Source: Actinomadura graeca
Lineage (GTDB): Bacteria > Actinomycetota > Actinomycetes > Streptosporangiales > Streptosporangiaceae
Assembly: GCF_019175365.1 (NCBI RefSeq)
Contig: NZ_CP059572.1
Span: 5,332,001-5,396,000, forward strand
Reading direction: 5' to 3'
DNA length: 64,000 nucleotides
Made by a program: the position numbers and the translations under genes
Part shown: positions 57,708-64,000 of the stretch, piece after piece
How positions within the stretch are numbered: position 1 is the stretch's first letter
Layout of the letters: every line of letters begins with the position of its first letter
Notes under the pieces: model-generated
What the model saw: only the letters and a program-made list of their open reading frames with translations
Databases searched by the model: none
What the model was told of the DNA's origin: nothing

Positions 57708-57895
57708 GCGTGCGTCCTCGTTGCTTCCACGATCGCATTATGGCTTTCTGCCGTGTTCCAGGCTAGATCACTGACTTGTTCCATGCGTCGCGCGTAGCGT
57801 TCCACACGGTCCGGCTCCAGGACGAGCCGTCCGACCATGCCCGGTGCTTCGGCGAACGCCATGTCGGCCCCCACGGTGAGGAGCTGACATGATGT
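57704..57895 (-). pseudogene. 3' fragment of an XRE/DUF5753 regulator
   Basis: The C-terminal 50 or so residues (AFAEAPGMVGRLVLEPDRVE, then RRMEQVSDLAWNTAESHNAI) look like the end of a DUF5753 regulator and lead into the DUF397 gene by a 4-base overlap. Just upstream, another frame reads MIEQLEHHV, a typical segment of the same domain, so a deletion with frameshift is likely. Beyond 57920 the sequence becomes a copy of the msrA downstream region, so the helix-turn-helix part is missing. Confidence 0.6.
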
Positions 57896-57920
57896 TCGAG
57901 TTGCTCGATCATCATTCGTC

Positions 57921-58090
57921 GGCGTCGCCCGAGCAGAGTAGGGCTGACCTGCCAGAATGGCTGAACGAAGCCGGGCCACACGCGTGCACGCTCCCTGGAC
58001 GGAATTGCCCCGCGCAGACAGCACAAAGCCCCGATCACACGATGCGATCGGGCTTGCAGCCGCCCGGCCGTTAGGGGGTGTCGTGGTTAC
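57921..58090. repeat. Copy of the msrA 3' end and downstream region
   Basis: From 57921 the sequence follows 57371-57545 with roughly three bases in four the same: the last msrA codons (GGCGTCGCnnGnGCAGAGTAG), then a CTGACCTnCCAGAA stretch, CGCGTGCACGCTCCCTGGA, and the GACAGCACAAAGCCCCGATC terminator arm. It ends at the stop of DUF397 copy 2. So the unit 'msrA tail, terminator, DUF397' is present twice in tandem. Confidence 0.8.
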
Positions 58091-58259
58091 CCGTCTTAAC
58101 GTCGTGAACGAGGGCCCGGAAGGACGTCGGGGAGAGCGCGAAGGCGGGGCCAAGGGGGTTCTTGCTGTCTCGTACTCCGATGTTTTCCGGTAGCTGCGCA
58201 ATCTCAACACAGTCGCCGCCGGACGTGTCGCTCTGAGACGCCTTGCGCCAAACGATCAT
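58071..58259 (-). CDS. DUF397 protein, copy 2
   Basis: A 62-residue DUF397 protein: VWRKASQSDTSGGDCVEIAQ, IGVRDSKNPLGPAFALS, FRALVHDVKTGNHDTP. It is about half identical to copy 1 and of the same length. No DUF5753 gene precedes it; an AATG start with GGAGATC upstream is seen. It may be an orphan. Confidence 0.82.
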   Translation of the reverse strand: MIVWRKASQSDTSGGDCVEIAQLPENIGVRDSKNPLGPAFALSPTSFRALVHDVKTGNHDTP

Positions 58260-58743
58260 TGATAGATCTCCAAAGCTCTTTCGAGGGCGGCCCACGTCGA
58301 GCCGATTCCTTTCGTCGTGTCGCTTATAAGGTCGCAGCTTACTGCGTACCTCAGAGATCCCCCTCGAACACGGCCTGTTCCGGGCTGTTCGGTGCGGGCG
58401 GCGGGCCCCGGGATGGTGGCCTGGGGTGAGGTTCTTTACCTTCGGGGCCCGCACTGTCCGAGCGGCGCGATGAACGGCTCACGCGGAACGAGTCGAGACG
58501 TTCACGCGTGAGCGGTGGGCGTCAAAGCGCCCGTGCCGAAGTGGTGAGCCCCTCCAAGGATCGTCCCCTGGCGCTCCTTGGACGGGGATGCTGTCCGGCG
58601 CGAGACCCCCGCCGTTCACCGGACACCCGATGAACGCGGGGAGGTCCGCGAAACCTTCTGCGCTCATCGCCTCGCCGCGTGCACCCTTCTGGCCCCACCG
58701 GCGACGACACGCAGTTTGCTACTTGGGGTAGTAAACTGCGGGC
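58260..58743. other. Non-coding stretch between DUF397 and toxin-antitoxin genes
   Basis: No gene is supported in these 484 bases. Short frames have no recognisable content. There are two small inverted repeats: CTCACGCG/CGCGTGAG (58478-58485 with 58505-58512) and CCAAGGA/TCCTTGG between about 58553 and 58582. It may be decayed mobile or regulator DNA. Confidence 0.5.
58732..58737 (+). promoter_or_regulatory. Candidate -10 box for a leaderless toxin-antitoxin message
   Basis: TAAACT ends six bases before the ATG at 58744, which would place transcription start on or next to the start codon. No ribosome site is seen ahead of the ATG. A TACT-N6-AGTA dyad overlaps just upstream (58720-58733) and could be an operator. 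Leaderless messages are common in actinobacteria. Confidence 0.4.
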
Positions 58744-59055
58744 ATGGCTGCGGAGGAGAAGGAGTTCGGGCTGGGTGAAGGCCCGGCGGTGAAGGCGAGC
58801 GTCTCACTGAGGGCAGGAAACATCCGTGCAGTCCGCGAACGGGTGGGAGCCCGCGGCTTCTCCGCCTACGTCGACGCCGCCGTTGAGCGTCAGATAGAGC
58901 GGGACCTGCTCGAAGAGGCACTACAGGCCAATGAGGACGCCTCTGGGCCGATCCCGCAGACGCTTCGCGACGAGGCCGCAGATCTCTTCCGTTCGGTCAA
59001 GGCGGCACCCGAGCTGCAGGAGGGCGCTGAGTGGACCGGACACGAAGCAGGCTGA
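58744..59055 (+). CDS. Antitoxin of a PIN-domain toxin
   Basis: A 103-residue protein. The first half has a ribbon-helix-helix-like pattern: VKASVSLRAGNIRAVRERVG followed by FSAYVDAAVERQIERDLLEE. The rest is an acidic, probably unfolded toxin-binding tail (NEDASGPIPQTLRDEAADLF). It overlaps the toxin gene by 25 bases. Assignment rests mainly on position and pattern. The last codons (GHEAG stop) recur as a scar at 60371. Confidence 0.75.
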   Translation: MAAEEKEFGLGEGPAVKASVSLRAGNIRAVRERVGARGFSAYVDAAVERQIERDLLEEALQANEDASGPIPQTLRDEAADLFRSVKAAPELQEGAEWTGHEAG

Positions 59056-59447
59056 GCGCGGGGACGCTCGTCCTCGACTGCGAGGGTCTGGTCAAGTGGT
59101 GCGGAGCCGATCAACGCGTCACCGCTCTGGTCCGCGAAACCCAGGACAACGACTTCCGCGTGGTGGCCAGTGCGCTCACTCCGATCGAAGCCCAGGACAT
59201 CCGGACCAAGCCGGACAGGCTCCGTTGGTACCTGTCCAGGCTCCGCATCGAACCGGTCACCGAAGAGATCAGCCTGGCGGCCGCCGACCTCCTTCGCGTC
59301 CACCGCCTTCACGGGCATCAGTACGCGATCGATGCGGTCGTCGCCTCGACTGCGCTTCGGGCTCCCAAGCCCGTCGTACTGCTCACTTCTGACGAGGGCG
59401 CCATGACGACCCTCTGCGGAAAGTCCATCAAGGTAGTCGCCGTGTGA
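59031..59447 (+). CDS. PIN-domain ribonuclease toxin
   Basis: A 138-residue PIN-domain protein. The acidic residues expected at the active site are present: LDCEGL near residue 16, LTPIEAQD near 50, YAIDAVVAS near 99 and SDEGAM near 119. It is expected to cleave RNA, held in check by the protein encoded upstream. GTG start inside the antitoxin gene. Closest to VapC-like proteins, though the order of motifs is somewhat divergent. Confidence 0.8.
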   Translation: MDRTRSRLSAGTLVLDCEGLVKWCGADQRVTALVRETQDNDFRVVASALTPIEAQDIRTKPDRLRWYLSRLRIEPVTEEISLAAADLLRVHRLHGHQYAIDAVVASTALRAPKPVVLLTSDEGAMTTLCGKSIKVVAV

Positions 59448-59479
59448 CTCGCTCCAGCCCACGCCTTCCGGTCTCCGTG

Positions 59480-59531
59480 CTCTGCCCCGTAGGCGCAGCC
59501 CGCACCGAGTAAAGGCCAAGCTGCCAGAACG
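59480..59531. repeat. Second scar of the msrA 3' end
   Basis: CTCTGCCCCGTAGGCG followed by codons reading AARTE and a stop mirrors the msrA end ([10 protein letters not shown], stop), and the shared CCAGAACG follows at the same distance. It lies between the two toxin-antitoxin pairs. Confidence 0.65.
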
Positions 59532-59623
59532 TAGATGCTGGCGGCCAGGCCCGCCGGTTGGCCGACCGTATGAAGGGCTCACGGTCGTTGAGTACTGGCT
59601 CGGCTGCTGTCGACGAAGCGGGC

Positions 59624-59652
59624 GTATATACTGAAGCTGCGGTTGGATATAC
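59624..59652. promoter_or_regulatory. Promoter and operator of the second toxin-antitoxin pair
   Basis: GTATAT (59624-59629) and ATATAC (59647-59652) form an inverted repeat, and the left arm includes a good -10 box TATACT (59627-59632). This is the usual layout for autorepression by a VapB-type antitoxin complex. The ATG is 13 bases further on. Confidence 0.5.
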
Positions 59653-59665
59653 GGGGGATGAGGTC

Positions 59666-59911
59666 ATGACCAAGAAATTGATCGACATCGACGAAGACGC
59701 CCTTGCCGCCGCAGCCGAGGTGTACGGCACCCGAACGATGAAGGACACCGTCAACACGGCCCTCGCCGAAGCCGCCGCTGTGCTGCGCCGCCGCCAGGCT
59801 CTCGCGCGGCTTCGCCGACGGGCCCAGGCCGGGCAGTTCGACGAGCTGTACGCCAAGGACGCCTACCGCTCAAGGCCCTCCGCCGTCCCAGGCGACGCCG
59901 ACGCCGAGTGA
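59666..59911 (+). CDS. vapB: VapB-type antitoxin
   Basis: An 81-residue antitoxin. [20 protein letters not shown] and [20 protein letters not shown] form a ribbon-helix-helix typical of the VapB (type II) family; the tail ([20 protein letters not shown]) would bind the toxin. The ATG at 59666 was chosen because the RHH strand starts there and GGGGGATGAGG lies upstream. GTGA overlap with the toxin gene. Confidence 0.88.
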   Translation: MTKKLIDIDEDALAAAAEVYGTRTMKDTVNTALAEAAAVLRRRQALARLRRRAQAGQFDELYAKDAYRSRPSAVPGDADAE

Positions 59912-60342
59912 CCGCCCACTGGCTAGCCGATACCTCTGCAGTCGTCAGGCTGCTTCGCGACGACCAGGCGTACAGCCAGTGGGAGGCCATGCTCGCTCGC
60001 CGTCTGGTCGCGATCTGCCCGATCACCGAACTGGAGATCCTCTACAGCGCCCGGTCACCGGCCGATCGCGCCGACCTGGTGGATGAGTTGGCCGAGGTGT
60101 TCGGCTGGCTGGCCGTACCAGACCGGGCTTACGGACGCGCTTTGACCGTCCAAGCGGATCTCACGGCACGCGGGCAGCACCGTGCCCCCGGTCCCGTCGA
60201 CCTTCTCGTCGCCGCGGCTGCTGATCTGCATGACGTCACACTGCTGCACTATGACCGCGACTTCGATCAGATTGCCGAAGTGACGAACCAGGCGATGCAG
60301 TGGCTCGCCGCTCCTGGCACCCTTGACCGGCCCAAAGGGTGA
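59908..60342 (+). CDS. vapC: VapC-type PIN-domain ribonuclease toxin
   Basis: A 144-residue PIN-domain toxin. Active-site acids: Asp8 in [11 protein letters not shown], Glu in [12 protein letters not shown], Asp in [10 protein letters not shown] and Asp in [10 protein letters not shown]. Starts with GTG overlapping the antitoxin stop. Expected to be an RNA endonuclease; target unknown. Confidence 0.9.
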   Translation: MTAHWLADTSAVVRLLRDDQAYSQWEAMLARRLVAICPITELEILYSARSPADRADLVDELAEVFGWLAVPDRAYGRALTVQADLTARGQHRAPGPVDLLVAAAADLHDVTLLHYDRDFDQIAEVTNQAMQWLAAPGTLDRPKG

Positions 60343-60370
60343 GTATGACCGTCGAACGCCGGGTGGCCCG

Positions 60371-60390
60371 ACACAAGGCAGGCTGAGCGC
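60371..60390. repeat. Direct repeat of an antitoxin-toxin junction
   Basis: ACACAAGGCAGGCTGAGCGC matches 59040-59059 (ACACGAAGCAGGCTGAGCGC) at 18 of 20 bases. A 13-codon frame from 60345 ends RHKAG stop, as the first antitoxin ends GHEAG stop. It may be the remnant of another antitoxin gene or the edge of an inserted segment. Confidence 0.5.
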
Positions 60391-60456
60391 AAGAGGCGAT
60401 TACAGCCTCCCGGCCCGCCGTCTTTGCTGGGTTGTTTGCGGTCTGAAGCGGGTGGG

Positions 60457-60486
60457 GTGGGGCGGCGCTTTTGGGCGCCGCCCCAC
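60457..60486. terminator. Hairpin between vapC and the amine oxidase
   Basis: GTGGGGCGGCGC (60457-60468), a TTTTGG loop and GCGCCGCCCCAC (60475-60486) form a perfect 12-bp stem between convergent genes. It begins eight bases past the oxidase stop. Confidence 0.8.
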
Positions 60487-60493
60487 TGGAGCG

Positions 60494-62167
60494 TCAGGTT
60501 GTGTGGCCGGTGGTCAGGGCTTTGGAGTCGGGGACCTGCTGGACGGGGACGCGGGCGATGCGGCGGTCGCCGTGGATCCATTCGAAGGCCCATTCGGCGG
60601 ACATCAGCGCGCCTTCCTGCCAGCCGGGGAGGGGGGAGAGCTGGTCGCCGATCACCATGAAGTTGTTGTTGCCCTGGGGGTAGATGAGGGTCTGGTAGAT
60701 CTTCTTGTGGTCGGGGACGTCGGGGTCCCAGTGGGCCCAGCCGTGGAGGGTGTAGGGGACCTTGTGCCAGGCGATGGATATCGCCTTGTCGTCCGGGACG
60801 ATGGCCTGGCTGTTGAACTCCTCGTGGAGCTTCGCTCCGGCGGCGCGGGCCGTTGCCAGGCGCTGGTCGTGGGTGAGGTCGCCGAATTCGGCTCCGGCGT
60901 CGTAGGAGGCGTAGGCGCCGGTGAGGGTGCCCTTGCCGGTGGGGGAGAAGAAGTCGTTCGACGGATAGACGATCTGCCGGACGTTGTTGCCGAGCCAGCT
61001 GATGCCGCCATAGATCTGGTATTTGTCGGATTCCCAGAATCGCTGGTTGGCCTGCCAGCCGACCTTGCAGGTGGGCGCGGCCTGGGCGTTCTGGATCGAC
61101 CAGGTGAAGTCGGTGGAGAAACCTTCCAGGTGGACCTGTTGTCTCAGGACCGGGATGGGGATGCTGCTGAGGCAATGGTCGAACGTCTTGTCGTGCGTCC
61201 CCTGGGCGTCCTTCCAGGAGATCCGGACGCCGTCGTCGCCCAGGCGGATGGCGTGGACGGGGGCGTTCAGCGTGACGGTTCCGGCGGGAAGTGTCTTGGC
61301 GATGGAGCGGGCGATGATGTCCATGCCGCCGATCGGCTGGAACATCGTGCCCTGCCAGACGATATCGCTGCCACGGTAGAACTGGTCGTTCCAGAACTCG
61401 CTTTGCAAGAGGTCGGTGAGGCGCAGCGGGTCGATCTTCTCGGCCATCTGCGTGACGCTGAGGGGTTTGGCGAGGCCCGCGCGGACGGAACCCGTGTAGG
61501 TGTGGTCGGTCTTGTCGAGCTGGCCGAACTCCACCAGGAGGGTCAGGAGCTTCTCACGCTGGGCGTCGGTCAAAGTGTCGCCGGGGATTCCCTTCTTGAC
61601 CGCGGCGGCCGCGTAGGCGGCGACGTATCCGGCGGTGTCGAAGGCGATCCGGCGGTGGGTCTTGCTCGCCTTCTTCCACGCCTTGTCGGTCTGATAGAGG
61701 TTCGCGGTCGACTGCATGATGTAGGGCTCAAGGGGGATGCGGAAACGGCGGCACAGGGCGAGGACCCGCTGGTGCTGGTGGGAGAGCCGGCTCGGCCCGG
61801 CGTTGAGGTAGAGGCCCGGGTCGAACTGGCACGTGATGGTGCGGGACGAGCCGTCCGCCCACACTTCGGTGATCTTGTCGCCGCGCCGGACGGTGAAGGC
61901 GCGGCCGCCGGTGCGGTCGCGGGCCTCCAGGACGGTGACCGCGTATCCGGCCTGGATCAGCTTTCCGGCGACGGTCATTCCGCTGACTCCGGCGCCGAGG
62001 ATCACCACGCTCTTCCCGTTGGCCTTCCCGGCGGGCGCCTTGAAAAGGCCGGCGGGTGCGGTTTCCGCGTGGGCGGGAACGGCGCCCGTCATCACTTGCA
62101 GCAGGGTGGCGGAGGCGGCCATGCCCAGGAAGTTCCTGCGTGAGGATCCTTCGTGGTGCTTTTCCAT
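60494..62167 (-). CDS. Tat-exported flavin amine oxidase
   Basis: About 557 residues. A twin-arginine signal (SSRRNFLGMAASATLLQV) ends near AHAETA, so the folded flavoprotein is exported. The FAD motif is VVILGAGVSGMTVAGKL, followed by LEARDRTGGRAFTVRRGD; GPSRLSHQHQRVL is an acid-oxidase-like segment and the C-terminal GALMSAEWAFEWIHG is the second FAD contact. It belongs to the monoamine / L-amino acid oxidase family and should release hydrogen peroxide and ammonia. The second of two adjacent ATGs (62167) is better spaced from AAAAGGAG than the first (62170). It follows the response regulator by about 80 bases on the same strand. Confidence 0.88.
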   Translation of the reverse strand: MEKHHEGSSRRNFLGMAASATLLQVMTGAVPAHAETAPAGLFKAPAGKANGKSVVILGAGVSGMTVAGKLIQAGYAVTVLEARDRTGGRAFTVRRGDKITEVWADGSSRTITCQFDPGLYLNAGPSRLSHQHQRVLALCRRFRIPLEPYIMQSTANLYQTDKAWKKASKTHRRIAFDTAGYVAAYAAAAVKKGIPGDTLTDAQREKLLTLLVEFGQLDKTDHTYTGSVRAGLAKPLSVTQMAEKIDPLRLTDLLQSEFWNDQFYRGSDIVWQGTMFQPIGGMDIIARSIAKTLPAGTVTLNAPVHAIRLGDDGVRISWKDAQGTHDKTFDHCLSSIPIPVLRQQVHLEGFSTDFTWSIQNAQAAPTCKVGWQANQRFWESDKYQIYGGISWLGNNVRQIVYPSNDFFSPTGKGTLTGAYASYDAGAEFGDLTHDQRLATARAAGAKLHEEFNSQAIVPDDKAISIAWHKVPYTLHGWAHWDPDVPDHKKIYQTLIYPQGNNNFMVIGDQLSPLPGWQEGALMSAEWAFEWIHGDRRIARVPVQQVPDSKALTTGHTT

Positions 62168-62249
62168 CATGTCTCCTTTTGAGAGATGCCGACGATGGTT
62201 TTCGGGTAGGCGAAACAGAACTACTGGCGGATGCGGGGTTTCCAGGGAG

Positions 62250-62873
62250 CTAAAGGAGCCCTTGGTCTCGTGCGTAGAGGGCGGCCTGGGTCCGGTCTCT
62301 GAGATTCAGCCGCTGCAGGATGCGTGAGATGTGGTTCTTGACGGTCCCTTCGCTGAGGTAGAGGCGGGTGGCGATCTCCTTGTTGGTCGCGCCGGCGGCG
62401 ATGAGCCGCAGGACGTCGGTCTCGCGGGAGGTGAGGTCGGCGGGGCCGGGGAGCGCGGCGGCGAGGCGGCGGGTGATCGTGGAGTCGAGCTGCGCGACGC
62501 CCGAGCAGGCCAGGCGGACGGCGGCGGCGAGCTCGGCGGCGGGCAGGTTCTTGAGCAGGTAGCCGGTCGCGCCCGCGCGCAGCGCCTGGACGACGTACTC
62601 GTCGTCGTCGAAGGTGGTGAGCATCACGACCTTGCAGGACGGGACGCGGCGGCGGAGCTCGGCGGTGGCGGCGACGCCGTCCGTGCCCGGCATCCGCACG
62701 TCCATCAGGACGACGTCGGCGGGCACCCGCGCGGACAGGGCGGCGGCGACGGCCTCGGCGCCGTCGGCGGCGGTGCCGATGACCTCGATCCCGGGCTGGA
62801 CGCCGAGGAGGGAGGCGATCCCCTCGCGGACGAGTTCCTGATCGTCCACCACGAGGACGCGGATGGGCTTCAC
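62250..62873 (-). CDS. NarL/LuxR-type response regulator
   Basis: A 207-residue regulator. Receiver: VLVVDDQELVREG with acidic pair, phosphorylated Asp in VVLMDVRMPGTDG, Thr in MLTTFDDDEYV and Lys in GYLLKNLP. C-terminal LuxR helix-turn-helix: LTSRETDVLRLIAAGATNKE and LYLSEGTVKNHISRIL. The GTG at 62873 overlaps the kinase stop (GTGA), so both are translated together. The DNA target is unknown; the oxidase gene just downstream is a candidate. Confidence 0.93.
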   Translation of the reverse strand: MKPIRVLVVDDQELVREGIASLLGVQPGIEVIGTAADGAEAVAAALSARVPADVVLMDVRMPGTDGVAATAELRRRVPSCKVVMLTTFDDDEYVVQALRAGATGYLLKNLPAAELAAAVRLACSGVAQLDSTITRRLAAALPGPADLTSRETDVLRLIAAGATNKEIATRLYLSEGTVKNHISRILQRLNLRDRTQAALYARDQGLL

Positions 62874-64000
62874 CAAGGCACCGTCACCGAGACGGTGGTC
62901 CGGCCGGGTGCGCTGGCGAGTTCCATACGGCCGCCGATGTGGGCGATGCGTTCGCGCATCCCGCGTAGGCCGAACCCTTCGCGGAGGTCGAAACCACGGC
63001 CGTCGTCGGTGACGACCAGGCTCGCACCCTTCTCCTCGTAGGCGAGGGACAGGCGGATGTGTGTCGCCTCCGAGTGGCGGCAGGCGTTCGTCAAAGCTTC
63101 CTGGGCTGTGCGGTAGACGGCCGTGAGGGGCGCCAAGGGGCGGTCTTGGTCGTCGCCTGTCACGTCGAGGCTTATGGCGAGGCTGTCGTTGTTCAGGTGG
63201 TCTATCAGGTCGTTGAGCGCCTCGGTAAGGCGGAAGGGGTGCCGTCCGAGCGTGCGCACGGACTGCCGTACCTCGGTGAGGGCGCGGTCGGCCGACCAGC
63301 GGGCGTTGGAGAGCGCGTCCCGGGCGGCGCCGGGGTCGAGGTCGGCGAACGTCTCCGCCTTCTCCAGCTGGATGCCGATCGCGGTCAGGTGGTGGCCGAG
63401 GCTGTCGTGGATCTCGCGGGCGAGGCGGGTGCGCTCGCGTTCGGCGGACAGCGCCTCGGCGTCGCGCATCGTCCGCTCCAGGCGCATGCGGGCGTCGCGC
63501 TCGCGGACGGCGACGGACGCCATCGTGATCGACAGGACGATCCCGAGGCCGAACATCACGACGTCGGAGACGTACTCGGAGCGGGTCTGCCAGTCCTCGA
63601 CCCGGACGGAGAACACGGTGACCAGGGACGCGACGCAGGCGACGCCCAGGGCGACGGACGTCCGGCGGCCGAAGGCGAAGTACGCGGTGAAGGGGACGAG
63701 CACGAACAGCACGCGCGCGATCCCGGAGACGTCGAGGGCGCCGGCCGCGAGATAGAGCACGATCCGCGCCGCGAGCAGCACGACCTGCCAGAGACGGCCG
63801 TCGAGCGGTGGCAGGCGCCGGCCGGGGGATGGGAGACGTCCGTCGAGGACGTCCAGTCCCGCCAGCAGGAGGAGGGAGGCGGCGAAACCCGCCGTGCGGG
63901 GCGAGGGGCCCGCCTCTACGACGGCGTAGTACACGCCGCCAAGGAGTACTGCCAGGCAGAGGACGGGTGACACCCACGGCACCGGGCGCGTCATCACCAT
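62870..64000 (-). CDS. NarL-type sensor histidine kinase (at window edge)
   Basis: A 376-residue kinase of the HisKA_3 type. The N-terminal 160 residues have about five membrane helices with short loops, so there is no large outer sensor. The phosphorylated His is in LAREIHDSLGHHLTAIG; the ATPase motifs are AQEALTNACRHSEAT (N box) and VVTDDGRGFDLREGFGLRGM (G boxes). The start ATG is exactly at the window end (64000); an ATG at 63994 is an alternative and upstream extension cannot be excluded. Confidence 0.88.
   Translation of the reverse strand: MVMTRPVPWVSPVLCLAVLLGGVYYAVVEAGPSPRTAGFAASLLLLAGLDVLDGRLPSPGRRLPPLDGRLWQVVLLAARIVLYLAAGALDVSGIARVLFVLVPFTAYFAFGRRTSVALGVACVASLVTVFSVRVEDWQTRSEYVSDVVMFGLGIVLSITMASVAVRERDARMRLERTMRDAEALSAERERTRLAREIHDSLGHHLTAIGIQLEKAETFADLDPGAARDALSNARWSADRALTEVRQSVRTLGRHPFRLTEALNDLIDHLNNDSLAISLDVTGDDQDRPLAPLTAVYRTAQEALTNACRHSEATHIRLSLAYEEKGASLVVTDDGRGFDLREGFGLRGMRERIAHIGGRMELASAPGRTTVSVTVPW

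Noticed and set aside
57704..58210. A full 168-codon protein upstream of DUF397 copy 1
   Set aside because: Only the last 50 or so codons look like DUF5753; the upstream part is antisense to the duplicated msrA-tail and terminator sequence.
58479..58667. A 62-codon minus-strand ORF in the gap before the first toxin-antitoxin pair
   Set aside because: No family pattern, no ribosome site and no conserved neighbour supports it.

Overview
The window is high-GC actinobacterial DNA. Its synteny is that of filamentous actinomycetes: a bldN-type ECF sigma gene, a glutaredoxin-like gene and rex-hemA-hemC-hemD-hemB; a resA-ccdA-resB-ccsB block; menaquinone genes joined to a complete nuoA-N operon; a bldC-type gene; and a conservon. 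A member of the Thermomonosporaceae (Actinomadura-like) is my best guess. That placement is inference from gene order and codon bias only.

Positions 1-19087 hold a left-truncated UvrA-like ATPase, a HAD phosphatase, the bldN-like sigma factor with only a stub of its usual anti-sigma partner, a membrane protein fused to an ABM domain, and the Rex-controlled haem operon. These are followed by a primase-polymerase-like protein, a kinase-like receptor that lacks catalytic residues, hemL, a dapA-type aldolase, an EamA exporter with a divergent LysR regulator, and a histidine phosphatase. Positions 19106-23325 are the System II cytochrome c maturation operon, with a dyad over its start and a strong terminator at its end. 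Positions 23344-26959 hold a lethal-factor-like metallopeptidase with a small acidic partner, a BldC-type regulator, a threonine dehydratase and a DUF4229 protein.

Positions 27063-46413 are a respiratory block: menG, a perfect Rex operator, a menJ-like reductase, nuoA to nuoN with mostly 4-base stop/start overlaps, and a polyprenyl diphosphate synthase. Haem, cytochrome c, menaquinone and complex I genes therefore sit together, and both Rex operators I can see lie in front of the two large redox operons. An A-A-B-A-B intergenic repeat follows.

Positions 46867-55026 are all on the minus strand: a cytochrome P450, a class I terpene synthase and a class II cyclase (DADTT motif) in overlapping order, then a four-gene conservon (histidine kinase, roadblock, DUF742, GTPase). 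A CRP-like box lies upstream of each unit. I read this as a small diterpenoid locus next to a G-protein-like signalling operon.

Positions 55324-60486 are accessory: a secreted protein, a RarD transporter, msrA, and then a patchwork of two DUF397 genes, a fragment of a DUF5753 regulator, two toxin-antitoxin pairs and two degenerate extra copies of the msrA 3' end, which suggest repeated insertion at that site. The right end (60494-64000) carries a Tat-exported flavin amine oxidase and a NarL-type two-component system. I saw no tRNA, rRNA, CRISPR array or insertion sequence.
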